From assembly GCF_900108335.1 (NCBI RefSeq), contig NZ_FNVT01000034.1, forward strand, positions 24,941-88,940: DNA of 64,000 bases, written 5' to 3'. This document shows positions 1 through 8,584 of this stretch, piece by piece (positions within the stretch are counted from its first letter, which is position 1; every line of letters begins with the position of its first letter). The stretch comes from Nonomuraea solani. GTDB taxonomy: Bacteria; Actinomycetota; Actinomycetes; Streptosporangiales; Streptosporangiaceae. Both the position numbers and the translations under genes were made by a program. The notes below the pieces were generated by a model, which did not search any database, was not told where the DNA came from, and was given only the letters and a program-made list of their open reading frames with translations.

Positions 1-107
1 TCGACTTCCGGGCGCTGGGGGACGGGCTGCTGGCCTTCGGGGCGTACATCGCCCTGTTCGGCTCGATCGCCTGGGCCCGCTTCTCAGGCAAGGACATCAC
101 CTCCTGA
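1..107 (+). CDS. C-terminal end of a membrane protein, probably an ABC-2 type permease
   Basis: Only the last 34 codons are inside the window (reading frame from base 3, TGA at 105-107). They encode one hydrophobic segment followed by a short basic/polar tail ending FSGKDITS. A terminal transmembrane helix followed by an arginine/lysine-aspartate tail is common at the C-terminus of ABC-2 type permeases, so that is the best guess, but the fragment is too short for a firm call. A strong hairpin terminator follows at 117-148. Confidence 0.4.
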   Translation, partial: DFRALGDGLLAFGAYIALFGSIAWARFSGKDITS

Positions 108-116
108 CCCGCCCAG

Positions 117-148
117 TTGAGGCGCCCGCCACCCGGCGGGCGCCTCAA
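117..148. terminator. Bidirectional intrinsic terminator, 14-bp perfect stem
   Basis: TTGAGGCGCCCGCC (117-130) pairs perfectly with 135-148 around an ACCC tetraloop. The A/T bases at the ends give a short T-run on either strand. It lies between the convergent ends of the partial permease (+) and the ycnI-like gene (-), so it probably serves both. Confidence 0.8.
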
Positions 149-193
149 AAGCCCGATCCAACGGCCCACACCGGGCCCGGCGGGGTCGGTGGG

Positions 194-946
194 TTATGCC
201 GTTGGGCGGCGGCGGCTGAGGATGGCGAGGACGACGCCGATGACGCCCACCGCCAGGCCGGCCGCGCCCAGGACGCGGGCCGTGGCGTCCGAGGAGGACT
301 CGGCGGCGACCGGTACGACCGAGGGTGCGGCGGCAGTGACGGTGGCAGTGGCGGCGGCAGCGTCGGCGGACGGGGAGGCGCTGGCCGAAGCGGCGGTGCC
401 GTGGCCGTTGCCGGCGCCGGCCGGGACCAGCTTGAGGACCGGTGCCGGGTGCTCCGCCTCCGTGCCGTCCGTCTTCGGGGCGTCCGCCCAGTTCACGACC
501 TCACCCCCCGAGTACGTCTGCTTCGTCGGGAACGTCAGTGAGTCGGTGTCCTTGGGCAGTTGACCCATGGACACCTCGAACTCCTGGAACTCGCCCGGAT
601 TGATCTTGCCGCCCGACCAGACGATCTTGGTGACGGCCTCCTCCAGGTCGCCGTACTCGGTCTTGACCGGCTTGGGCAGTTTGCCCTCGGTGACCTTGAC
701 GTCCCAGCCGGGCAGCGGCTTGACCGACACGAAGGCGAGCGGATGGTCGGCGGGGAAGGTGACCTCGATCTTGGTGGTCGAGGCGTCGTCGCGTTCGTTG
801 GGCACCCGGAAGGCGACCTTGCTGAACCCGCCCTGCTCGGCGGTGCCGGGCTGGATGGTGACGTGGGCGAGCGCGGGCAGCGCGAGCCCGGCGGTGAGGG
901 CGGCGGTGACGGCGAGCACGGTCGCCGCGCGGCGTACGAAGGACAT
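194..946 (-). CDS. YcnI-like (DUF1775) copper-binding exported protein
   Basis: 250 residues. A signal peptide (VRRAATVLAVTAALTAGLALPALA) is followed by the mature N-terminus HVTIQPGTAEQGG. The N-terminal histidine exposed after cleavage and the HVTIxP start are typical of DUF1775/YcnI domains, which bind Cu(II) on the outside of the cell. The domain runs to about residue 165. An Ala/Ser/Thr-rich linker follows, then one C-terminal membrane helix and an RRR tail that would anchor it with the domain outside. The start at 946 is supported by GGAGC about 9 nt upstream. The 179-residue membrane protein gene lies 44 bp upstream on the same strand, so the two are probably an operon for copper handling. 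Confidence 0.85.
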   Translation of the reverse strand: MSFVRRAATVLAVTAALTAGLALPALAHVTIQPGTAEQGGFSKVAFRVPNERDDASTTKIEVTFPADHPLAFVSVKPLPGWDVKVTEGKLPKPVKTEYGDLEEAVTKIVWSGGKINPGEFQEFEVSMGQLPKDTDSLTFPTKQTYSGGEVVNWADAPKTDGTEAEHPAPVLKLVPAGAGNGHGTAASASASPSADAAAATATVTAAAPSVVPVAAESSSDATARVLGAAGLAVGVIGVVLAILSRRRPTA

Positions 947-990
947 GCGAAAGCTCCACTTGGTGTTCGGGGGGAAGGAAAAAAGGACGG

Positions 991-1530
991 TCAGGCGGGA
1001 AGTGGAGGACCACGCCTGGCGACACTGTGCCGGAAGCCCGGCGGCAGCGGGACCACCCGCGCATGGACGATCGGCGCGCGGCCCCGGGGGACGGGCGCGG
1101 CGGCGACCGGCGTGAGCAGGACGAGATGACGGCCGAGGCGGCGCAGCAGCGACCAGATCGCGGCCTCGCCGCGCGACACCCACAGACCGGTGATCACCGT
1201 GGCCGTCAGGTGGGTGAGCAGCATGCCCGCGTTGACGGCCAGCCCGCCCCGGGCGTGCCCGTGGAGCAGGACGTAGGAGGCGCCCTCGCCCGCGAACAGC
1301 TCGTGCAGCCCGAGTTGCGCCCCCACCAGCACGATGGTGATCGTCCCGGCCGAACGCTCCCTGCCGCACAGCGCCAGCCCCAGCGCCGCCACGCCCGCCA
1401 GCCCGAGGGCGGCGGCCTGCGGCGCGGGCGCCGCGCCGCCGCCGAGCACGTGGGCGAGCGCGGCCAGAGCCACGCAGACGGCGGCGAAGACGGCCGTCCG
1501 CGCGAGCCTGAGGGGCAGATGGGCGCGCAT
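991..1530 (-). CDS. Small integral membrane protein paired with YcnI
   Basis: About 179 residues with roughly four hydrophobic segments (starting PLRLARTAVFAAVCVALAAL). Histidines are scattered at membrane edges (AHVLGGG, LHELF, LLHGHARGG, LLTHLTATV), and a basic C-terminal tail follows. I recognise no named domain. It precedes the ycnI-like gene on the same strand with a 44-bp gap, and the histidine-rich loops fit a metal-linked role, which is inference. The ATG at 1530 is preferred; a GTG 21 nt upstream in frame is possible because neither has a strong ribosome binding site. Confidence 0.65.
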   Translation of the reverse strand: MRAHLPLRLARTAVFAAVCVALAALAHVLGGGAAPAPQAAALGLAGVAALGLALCGRERSAGTITIVLVGAQLGLHELFAGEGASYVLLHGHARGGLAVNAGMLLTHLTATVITGLWVSRGEAAIWSLLRRLGRHLVLLTPVAAAPVPRGRAPIVHARVVPLPPGFRHSVARRGPPLPA

Positions 1531-1650
1531 GGGTGTGCCCCATGCTCTCACGGGGCAGGGGTTCTTGAGACCCACAGTTCCAAGCTGCGCAATGCCTGGT
1601 CCGAAAATGGCATTTGTCGCTAGGGTCGTGCCGACCACGTTGACATAGAG

Positions 1651-2133
1651 GTGAGAACGTTGCGGCACTTAGCTGGTTTGCTCATCGGGCTTGTGGTGAC
1701 GGCTGCGGTGCTGGGAGGCGGCGGATGGGCCGTCCAGCAGGCCGTCGGCAACGCGGCGGCGAATCCACCGGACAATCAGCGGATGTGGATCGCGCTGGGC
1801 GCGATGGCCGCGGTCGGGCTGGTGGTGGGGCTTGTTACGGCCGGCCGGATCTCGCCGCTGGCGACGTTCGTGCCGTCCATGGTGCTGCTGGCCTGGACGG
1901 TGGTCTACGCGCTCGACGTCAACAGGGCGCTCTCGCTCATTCCGTCTGAGCCGTCGGTCAACCAGATCGTCAGGGACGCCGGCTTCGGTGCCAAGACGCT
2001 GCTCACGACAGGCGTCTACGCCCTGCTCGGCGTGGCCCTGTTCATCCCCGTGCTGATGCCGTCGCGCTGGTCGCGCCGGCACGACGACCTCGACGAAGAG
2101 TACGAGACCACGCCGGAAGGCAGCTACTACTAG
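1651..2133 (+). CDS. Four-helix membrane protein of unknown function
   Basis: 160 residues with four clear transmembrane segments at about residues 6-28, 45-65, 70-90 and 118-138, then an acidic tyrosine-containing cytoplasmic tail (DDLDEEYETTPEGSYY). No domain is recognised. The GTG at 1651 is the longest start, but GAGGTG at 1648-1653 sits 6 nt before an in-frame TTG at 1660, which may be the true start. The stop overlaps the stop of the convergent ABC ATPase gene within the tetranucleotide CTAG, so both genes end inside the same four bases. Confidence 0.7.
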   Translation: MRTLRHLAGLLIGLVVTAAVLGGGGWAVQQAVGNAAANPPDNQRMWIALGAMAAVGLVVGLVTAGRISPLATFVPSMVLLAWTVVYALDVNRALSLIPSEPSVNQIVRDAGFGAKTLLTTGVYALLGVALFIPVLMPSRWSRRHDDLDEEYETTPEGSYY

Positions 2134-2879
2134 GGCATGGAGCTGCCCGTGTAGAGGCGGGTGACGACCTCCTCGATCGACGACTGGCCGGGCGCGGTGG
2201 CCATCAGGTCGTCGAGCGTGCCGTCGAACGCCAGCCGCCCGTGGTCGATCAGCATGACCCGGCGGCACAGGCGTTCGATGTCACCGAGATCGTGCGTGGT
2301 CAGCAGCACCGTCGTGCCCCGCTCGGCGTTCAGCCGCCGCAGGAAGTCGCGGATGCCGGCCTTGCCGACCACGTCGAGCCCGATCGTCGGCTCGTCGAGC
2401 ACCAGCACGTCGGGCGCGTGCAGCAGCGCCGCCGCGAGGTCGCCCCGCATGCGCTGGCCGAGGCTGAGCTGCCGGACCGGGGTGCGGATGAACGCGTCCA
2501 GGCCGAGCGTCTCGGTCAGTTCGGCGAGCCGCGCGGCGAACTCTTTGCGATCTACTTTGTAAAGGTGCCGGATCAGCTGAAAACTGTCCGCCAGCGGCAG
2601 ATCCCACCACAAGGTCGTCCGCTGCCCGAAGACCACCCCGATCCGCCGCGCCAGCGTGGTGCGCCTGCGCGACGGGTCGAGCCCCGCCACCCGCACCTTC
2701 CCCGACGTGGGCGTCAGGATGCCGCAGAGCATCTTGATGGTGGTGGACTTGCCGGCGCCGTTGGGGCCGAGGTAGCCGACGAACTCCCCTTCGGCCACGG
2801 TGAACGACAGGTCGGTCACGGCGTGGACGACGTTCCGTTTCACCTTGAACGTGCGTCCGGCCCGGTCGAGCTCGATCAT
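2130..2879 (-). CDS. ABC transporter ATP-binding protein (partner of ABC2_membrane_6/DUF990 permeases)
   Basis: 249 residues with all ABC motifs: Walker A GPNGAGKST, a Q-loop region with FGQRTTLWWD, signature LSLGQRMRGD, Walker B VLVLDEPTIGLD and switch histidine LTTHD. The FGQRTTLWWDLP segment and the LSLGQRMRG signature are typical of ATPases that work with paired DUF990-type permeases, some of which export toxic or quaternary compounds. Third gene of a tightly packed operon, with 2 bp to the upstream permease. The ATG at 2879 aligns with normal N-termini (MIELDRAGRTF). Confidence 0.9.
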   Translation of the reverse strand: MIELDRAGRTFKVKRNVVHAVTDLSFTVAEGEFVGYLGPNGAGKSTTIKMLCGILTPTSGKVRVAGLDPSRRRTTLARRIGVVFGQRTTLWWDLPLADSFQLIRHLYKVDRKEFAARLAELTETLGLDAFIRTPVRQLSLGQRMRGDLAAALLHAPDVLVLDEPTIGLDVVGKAGIRDFLRRLNAERGTTVLLTTHDLGDIERLCRRVMLIDHGRLAFDGTLDDLMATAPGQSSIEEVVTRLYTGSSMP

Positions 2880-2881
2880 GG

Positions 2882-3670
2882 TCAACTCCCCGTCGATCGG
2901 TAGTGCCGGAGGGCCTGCCGCCAGGCCAGCGCGGCGAGCAGGGCGAGGACCAGCGCGGCGGCCGGTCCGAGGAACCGCAGGAATTCGGGCGTGCCGAAGG
3001 GGTCGTCCCGGCCCAGGACGTACAGGCCGGGCTGCCAGTTGATGAAGGCCAGCGGCAGCACGTACGTCACGCCGGCGACCATGTCGCGGGCGTAGATGCC
3101 GAGCGGATACTGGCTGAGCTGGTGGCTGCCGTAGGTGAAGGCGCTGGTCACCTCGGGCGCGTCGACGAGCACGAACTGCACCGCGCCGGCCAGCGTCCAC
3201 AGGGAGGTGAAGATGACGATGCCGGTGGCCACCATGACGGGGACCATCCAGAGGCGCCGCCAGTCGAGGTCGAGCGCGGTCATGGCGTAGCCGAGCACGA
3301 TGCCGGCCTGCAGGATGCGCCCGATCCGGTTGGCGTTGAAGCGGTCGGCGGCGAGCTGGACCCAGGCGCTGACCGGCCTGATCAGGAACGTGTCCAGGGT
3401 GCCCGCCTTGATGTGCTGGCTGACGCGGTCGAGGTTGCTGACGAAGGTGTCGCAGAGGGTGAAGGCGAGGCCGGCGGCGCCGTACAGGAAGAGGACCTCG
3501 TCGCGGGTGAAGCCGGCGAGGGTGGTGGTGTTGGCGAAGATGACCAGGATCACGCCGACGTCGAGCGCGGCGATGACGAAGCCGAGCGCGGTCATCAGCG
3601 CGAAGGAGGCCGGGTACGCGGCGGCGGCCCGGGTCCAGGTCCACACCAGCAGGGCGTACGTTCTAACCAC
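2882..3670 (-). CDS. ABC transporter permease, ABC2_membrane_6 (DUF990) family
   Basis: 262 residues with six predicted helices. The middle of the protein carries motifs I associate with this family: DTFVSNLDRVSQHIKAGTLDTFLIRPVS and the SQYPLGIY...RDMVAGVTYVLPLAFINW stretch. The GTG start at 3670 lies inside the end of the upstream permease gene (8-bp overlap, GTGGTTAG), which implies translational coupling. It should pair with the other permease as a heterodimer driven by the downstream ATPase. The substrate is not predictable. Confidence 0.88.
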   Translation of the reverse strand: MVRTYALLVWTWTRAAAAYPASFALMTALGFVIAALDVGVILVIFANTTTLAGFTRDEVLFLYGAAGLAFTLCDTFVSNLDRVSQHIKAGTLDTFLIRPVSAWVQLAADRFNANRIGRILQAGIVLGYAMTALDLDWRRLWMVPVMVATGIVIFTSLWTLAGAVQFVLVDAPEVTSAFTYGSHQLSQYPLGIYARDMVAGVTYVLPLAFINWQPGLYVLGRDDPFGTPEFLRFLGPAAALVLALLAALAWRQALRHYRSTGS

Positions 3671-4448
3671 CCTGGATCACCACCTTGTGGCGGACCGCCC
3701 TGGTGGCGAGCGCGCCGAGCCCGAGCAGGACGGCGGCCCAGAACACCTGGAGGGCGAGTGTCTCCAGGACCGGCGCCTTGCCGAGGTAGAGGTCGGTGGG
3801 AAGCTGGACCATGGCGGCCCAGGGCAGGGCCCTGGCCAGCTCGCCGAGCCAGCCGGGGAAGAGGTGCAGCGGCACCATCATGCCGCTGAAGAACGTGGTC
3901 AGGACGAGTGACGCGACCGCCACGCCGCGGTCGTCGAGGAGCCAGCAGACCGACAGCGCGATCAGGTAGCGCCAGGCGAAGCTGACCACGACGGCGAGCG
4001 CGAAGCCGGTCAGGAACGCGAGCCACCGGCCGGGGTCGCCGGGGAAGAGGAGGCCGAACACGGCCGCGCCGACGAGCATGGGCGGGAAGCCGCGCACCAC
4101 GAACAGGTAGGCGGCCCTGCCCAGGTCTTCGGCGAGGGTCCAGAGCTGCAGGGAGGCGGGGCGGACGAGGTCGAGGGCGATGTCGCCGCTGCGGATGCGC
4201 TCGGGGAGGGTCAGGCCGCCGCCGAACAGTTGCATCGGCCCGATGAGTGCCTGGGTGACGAAGCAGTAGGTGACGGCGTCGGTGAGGTCGTAGCCGGCCA
4301 GGCCGGGGCGGGCCTGCCAGAGGGCGATGAGGATGTAGGCGCGCAGGATGCCGAAGACGCTGTTGGTGAACGCGCCGGCGAGCGCCGACCAGACGTAGGT
4401 GGCGTGTTTGCGGAAGCCGTACCGGACGAGCCGGGCATAGAGCGGTAT
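3663..4448 (-). CDS. ABC transporter permease, ABC2_membrane_6 family, apparently starting with ATA
   Basis: 261 residues, six helices, second permease of the exporter operon. The conserved N-terminus of this family (LY-RL-R-GFR-ATY....LAG.FTN.VFG.LRAY) is present, but the codon where homologues have Met is ATA (plus-strand 4446-4448). A good ribosome binding site, GGAGG, lies 9 nt before it. No in-frame ATG, GTG or TTG occurs near this point; the next ATG (about 4235) would remove about 70 residues, including the first helix and most of the conserved N-terminus. The rest of the frame is intact and the gene overlaps its partner by 8 bp, so I call it a gene with a non-canonical start or a mutated ATG. 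Confidence 0.8.
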   Translation of the reverse strand: MPLYARLVRYGFRKHATYVWSALAGAFTNSVFGILRAYILIALWQARPGLAGYDLTDAVTYCFVTQALIGPMQLFGGGLTLPERIRSGDIALDLVRPASLQLWTLAEDLGRAAYLFVVRGFPPMLVGAAVFGLLFPGDPGRWLAFLTGFALAVVVSFAWRYLIALSVCWLLDDRGVAVASLVLTTFFSGMMVPLHLFPGWLGELARALPWAAMVQLPTDLYLGKAPVLETLALQVFWAAVLLGLGALATRAVRHKVVIQGG

Positions 4449-4548
4449 GGTTTTGCACCTCCGGGGTGTGAGGACACGGTGACAGGCCGTGTCGGTGCCC
4501 GCGCACGGGTCTGCCGAAAGGGAAAGCAGGAAATTATCCGTTGCGGTG

Positions 4549-4944
4549 TCAGCGGTCCGCAACGCGATAAACGAAGCGCAGGCCCGACCAGGTGGCGTCG
4601 ATGGCCGCGACCTTGTTGTCGACCAGGCCCAGGTCCAGGCCGTATTCGCGGATGGGGTTCTCGGACAGGTCGGTGGGGACCTTGCTGGCGCGTTTGGGCC
4701 AGCAGATCCAGAGTCCGCCGTTCCTGGCGAGCAGGGCCTTGGCGGTGGGGAAGGTGTCGTGCAGGGCGGTGCTGGCGGGGCAGAAGACGAGGATGACGTC
4801 GTACGGGCCCTCGCCCGGCGCGCGGTGGACTTCGGCTTCGGGTTCGCCCAGGTCGAGCCCGTCGGGGGCGTCGAGGGCGAGCACCAGGTGGCCCGGCTTG
4901 ACGCCGAGCTTGCGGGGGAGAGGAGTGCCCGAATAGCCGGCCAT
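4549..4944 (-). CDS. DUF3052-type protein of unknown function
   Basis: 131 residues starting MAGYSGTPLPRKLGVKPGH. It has the fold signature of a small Rossmann-like protein: a beta-rich N-terminus, YDVILVFC, then GGLWICWPKRASKVPTDL, GLDLGLVDNKV and the terminal WSGLRFVYRVADR. The WPK...TDL...GL...WSGLR pattern is what I recall from the actinobacterial DUF3052 group. No catalytic function is known. About 100 bp separate it from the downstream ABC operon on the same strand, enough for a separate promoter. A divergent esterase gene begins at 5050. Confidence 0.75.
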   Translation of the reverse strand: MAGYSGTPLPRKLGVKPGHLVLALDAPDGLDLGEPEAEVHRAPGEGPYDVILVFCPASTALHDTFPTAKALLARNGGLWICWPKRASKVPTDLSENPIREYGLDLGLVDNKVAAIDATWSGLRFVYRVADR

Positions 4945-5049
4945 GGAGGCCAGCGTGTCACAGGGCCGAAATGTTCGTGTAAGAGATGAGACACTTACCG
5001 GCCGGTAGTTCGATGTTGAAAGGGGAAGAACAGTCCTTGGAGGGTCGAT

Positions 5050-6030
5050 ATGCGGATCGACAAGGATGTGGTTCCCGAATACCCCTTGAGCTGGCAGGCT
5101 CGCGCGCTGACCGGTCTCATGCGGGGCACCCTGAAGCCTGCCTCCACGCTGCTGATGCGTCACCCGCTGGCCCTGGTGGGGGCGTCCCGGCTGGGGGAGC
5201 TGGCGCGGCGGGTCGAGGTGCCGCATCCGGCGCACGTCTCGATCGTCCCGGCGGCCTTCTCCTCGTGTGGTGGCGAGTGGGTGCGCGGCGGGCAGGGGCT
5301 CGACGAGCGGAAGGTGGTGCTGTACTTCCACGGCGGCGGCTATTTCTCGTGTTCGCCGCGGACACACCGGGCGATCACGTGGCGGTTGTCGATGGTGGCG
5401 CGGCGGCCGGTGCTGGCGCTCGACTACCGGCAGGGGCCGGTGCACCGGCTGGCCGATTCGCTGGCCGACGCGCTGGACGCCTACGACTGCCTGCTGGGGC
5501 GGGGGTACGCGCCCGGGGACGTCATCGTGGCGGGCGACTCCGCCGGCGGGCATCTGGCTCTGGCGACGCTGCTGGCGCTGCGCGACCGTGGGCGGCCGCT
5601 GCCGGGGGCGGCGATCTGCCTGTCGCCGTGGGCCGATCTGACCGACTGCCCGCGCCGGGCCAACCGCTGGCAGGACCCGATGTTGCCGGCCAGCCGGGTG
5701 CGGTGGCTGGCGCGCCGGTGGACCTCGGGCCTGGATCCGCGCGATCCGCTGGTCTCGCCGGTGCTGGGGGACTTCACGGGGCTGCCGCCGTTGATGATCG
5801 TGACGGGGTCGACGGAGGTGCTGCGGGACGAGGCCCGGCGGGTGGCCGAGCGGGCGCGGCTGGCGGGGGTGCCGGTCAGGTATGAGGAATGGCGGCGGAT
5901 GCCGCACGTGTTCCCCATTCTGGCGGACGTGCTGCCGGAGGCGCGGATGGCGTTCCGGCACATGTCGCGGTTCCTGGGGGCGGTGGCCGCCGCCGGGCCC
6001 GCGTCGATGGGTGATTCCGCGGCCGCGTGA
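5050..6030 (+). CDS. Alpha/beta hydrolase of the hormone-sensitive-lipase type (esterase)
   Basis: 326 residues. It has the HSL-family oxyanion motif HGGGYF (residues 94-99), the nucleophile elbow GDSAGG with Ser164, an aspartate region near residue 260 (TGSTEVLRDEA) and the histidine in MPHVFPI near residue 285. The usual YRLAPEHPFPA segment is degenerate (DYRQGPVHRLADS). No signal peptide, so a cytoplasmic carboxylesterase is likely. GGAGG precedes the ATG at 5050 with good spacing. It is divergent from the DUF3052 gene and monocistronic. Substrate unknown. Confidence 0.88.
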   Translation: MRIDKDVVPEYPLSWQARALTGLMRGTLKPASTLLMRHPLALVGASRLGELARRVEVPHPAHVSIVPAAFSSCGGEWVRGGQGLDERKVVLYFHGGGYFSCSPRTHRAITWRLSMVARRPVLALDYRQGPVHRLADSLADALDAYDCLLGRGYAPGDVIVAGDSAGGHLALATLLALRDRGRPLPGAAICLSPWADLTDCPRRANRWQDPMLPASRVRWLARRWTSGLDPRDPLVSPVLGDFTGLPPLMIVTGSTEVLRDEARRVAERARLAGVPVRYEEWRRMPHVFPILADVLPEARMAFRHMSRFLGAVAAAGPASMGDSAAA

Positions 6031-6089
6031 GTTTGGCCCTGTCCCTTTTGCCGTGGTCGGCGTACGCTGGCAGATCTAAGTGTGTAAGG

Positions 6090-6103
6090 TTAGGTATACC
6101 TAA
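6090..6103. promoter_or_regulatory. IdeR/DtxR-type iron box
   Basis: TTAGGTATACCTAA is a perfect 14-bp palindrome, and the flanks extend it to GGTTAGGTATACCTAACTT. It matches the core of the actinobacterial IdeR/DmdR iron box. It lies 24 bp before the start of the siderophore-interacting protein gene, where an Fe(II)-loaded repressor would block transcription under iron sufficiency. Confidence 0.88.
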
Positions 6104-6127
6104 CTTATAGATCTGGGGGACAGTTCG

Positions 6128-6964
6128 ATGGCTGAGAAGCCTATAGATCATCATCGGGGCGTCGTCCTGCGGACCGAGAAACTCTCGCGGCACATGGTGC
6201 GCGTCGTGGTCGGGGGCGACGGGCTGGCCGACTTCGCCACCAGGGGACTCACCGACCACTATGTGAAACTCGTCTTCCCGTACGAAGGCGTGCAGTACCC
6301 CGAGCCGTTCACCGTGAAGGGCTGCCGCGAGACCATGCCGCGCGAGCTGTGGCCGCGGCTGCGGACCTACACCGTGCGCGCCTGGGACCCCGACTCCCGC
6401 GAACTGACCCTCGACTTCGTGGTCCACGGCGACGAGGGCCTGGCCGGGCCGTGGGCGGCGCGGGCCGTACCCGGTGACGTGGTGCTCATGCTGGGCCCGG
6501 GCGGCGGCTACGCGCCCGAGGCCGACGCCGCCTGGCACCTGCTCGTGGGGGACGAGAGCGCCCTGCCGGCCATCGCGGCAGCGCTGGAGGTGCTGCCGGA
6601 CGGCGCCGTGGCGCACGTCCTGATCGAGGTGGACAGCCCTGAGGACGAGCAGAAGCTCGGCACCGCCGCCGACGCCCGGATCACCTGGATCTACCGGGGC
6701 GGCCGCCCCGTGGGCGAGGGACTCGTACGGGCGGTGCGGGACCTGGAGTTCCCCAGCGGTGACGTGCACGCGTTCGTGCACGGCGAGGCCGGTTTCGTGA
6801 AGGAGCTGCGCCGCCACCTGCGCCTGGAGCGGGGGATCTCCCTCGACCGGCTGTCGATCTCCGGATACTGGCGGCTCGGCGTGGACGACGAGGCGTGGCG
6901 CGAGGTCAAGAGCGACTGGAACCGTGCGGTCGAGGCCGAGGAAGAGGCGGCGATCGCCTCCTGA
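6128..6964 (+). CDS. Siderophore-interacting protein (FAD/NAD(P)H ferric-siderophore reductase)
   Basis: 278 residues. The FAD-binding beta-barrel occupies about 1-125, with the flavin motif RTYTVRAWD and later VHGDEGLAGPWAA. The SIP C-terminal NAD(P)H-binding domain follows (LLVGDESALPAIAAAL; HAFVHGEAGFVKELRR). These match the ViuB/SIP family, which reduces imported ferric siderophores in the cytosol to release iron. The ATG at 6128 follows GGGGGA with suitable spacing. An iron box immediately upstream implies iron repression. A bidirectional terminator separates it from convergent aceA. Confidence 0.93.
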   Translation: MAEKPIDHHRGVVLRTEKLSRHMVRVVVGGDGLADFATRGLTDHYVKLVFPYEGVQYPEPFTVKGCRETMPRELWPRLRTYTVRAWDPDSRELTLDFVVHGDEGLAGPWAARAVPGDVVLMLGPGGGYAPEADAAWHLLVGDESALPAIAAALEVLPDGAVAHVLIEVDSPEDEQKLGTAADARITWIYRGGRPVGEGLVRAVRDLEFPSGDVHAFVHGEAGFVKELRRHLRLERGISLDRLSISGYWRLGVDDEAWREVKSDWNRAVEAEEEAAIAS

Positions 6965-6974
6965 AGCATATGAG

Positions 6975-7013
6975 AAGGGCCGCGCCGGTGCTGGGGGTAC
7001 CGACGCGGCCCTT
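6975..7013. terminator. Bidirectional terminator between SIP gene and aceA
   Basis: AAGGGCCGCG (6975-6984) pairs perfectly with CGCGGCCCTT (7004-7013). An inner CGGT/ACCG stem extends the hairpin, and TTT follows on the plus strand. It lies between the convergent stops of the SIP gene and aceA and should end both transcripts. Confidence 0.85.
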
Positions 7014-7047
7014 TCGCCGGGGGGAACCGCCGGCGAGTCGAAGGAAT

Positions 7048-8334
<1,287 letters not shown>

Positions 8335-8427
8335 CGGTTCACTCCTTTGTCATCCCCTGGGGCTCCCTGCCGAGTCTCTGCCCTGGGCGGAGCGATCAAT
8401 AGTCCGCCTGAGAGAGAAGAACGGTTG

Positions 8428-8486
8428 AAATTCTTGCTACATGCATTACCAGCGGGTATTCATCAGCGAAGAAATCGCAAGTTTTA
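8428..8486. promoter_or_regulatory. Candidate RamB-type operator pair in the aceA promoter region
   Basis: Two inverted copies of a GCAAG-NN-TTT core (GCAAGAATTT on the minus strand at 8428-8437; GCAAGTTTTA on the plus strand at 8477-8486) lie in the 250-bp gap between aceA and the regulator gene. RamB of Corynebacterium is known to bind a TTTGCAAA-like element, which these only partly match. Listed as a candidate. Confidence 0.35.
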
Positions 8487-8572
8487 CCGTTGGACTAGAC
8501 CAATCGCGGTGGCGCGCCGCAGTCGCAGGACGGTCACCCGTCGGAGGCTAGAAAATGGGCCGTTTTTCTGTC

Positions 8573-8578
8573 TAAGAT
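8573..8578 (+). promoter_or_regulatory. Minus-10 element of a leaderless promoter for the ScfR/RamB-type gene
   Basis: TAAGAT fits the actinobacterial TAnnnT -10 and ends exactly 6 nt before the ATG at 8585. No ribosome binding site is visible. Transcription should therefore begin at or next to the start codon. Confidence 0.6.
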
Positions 8579-8584
8579 TCCGGC

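Noticed and set aside
194..1543. A 449-residue minus-strand ORF running through both copper-related genes
   Set aside because: Its N-terminal part is Arg/Ala/Gly-rich shadow of the 179-residue membrane protein gene; the real start of the YcnI-like protein is at 946 with a signal peptide and ribosome binding site.
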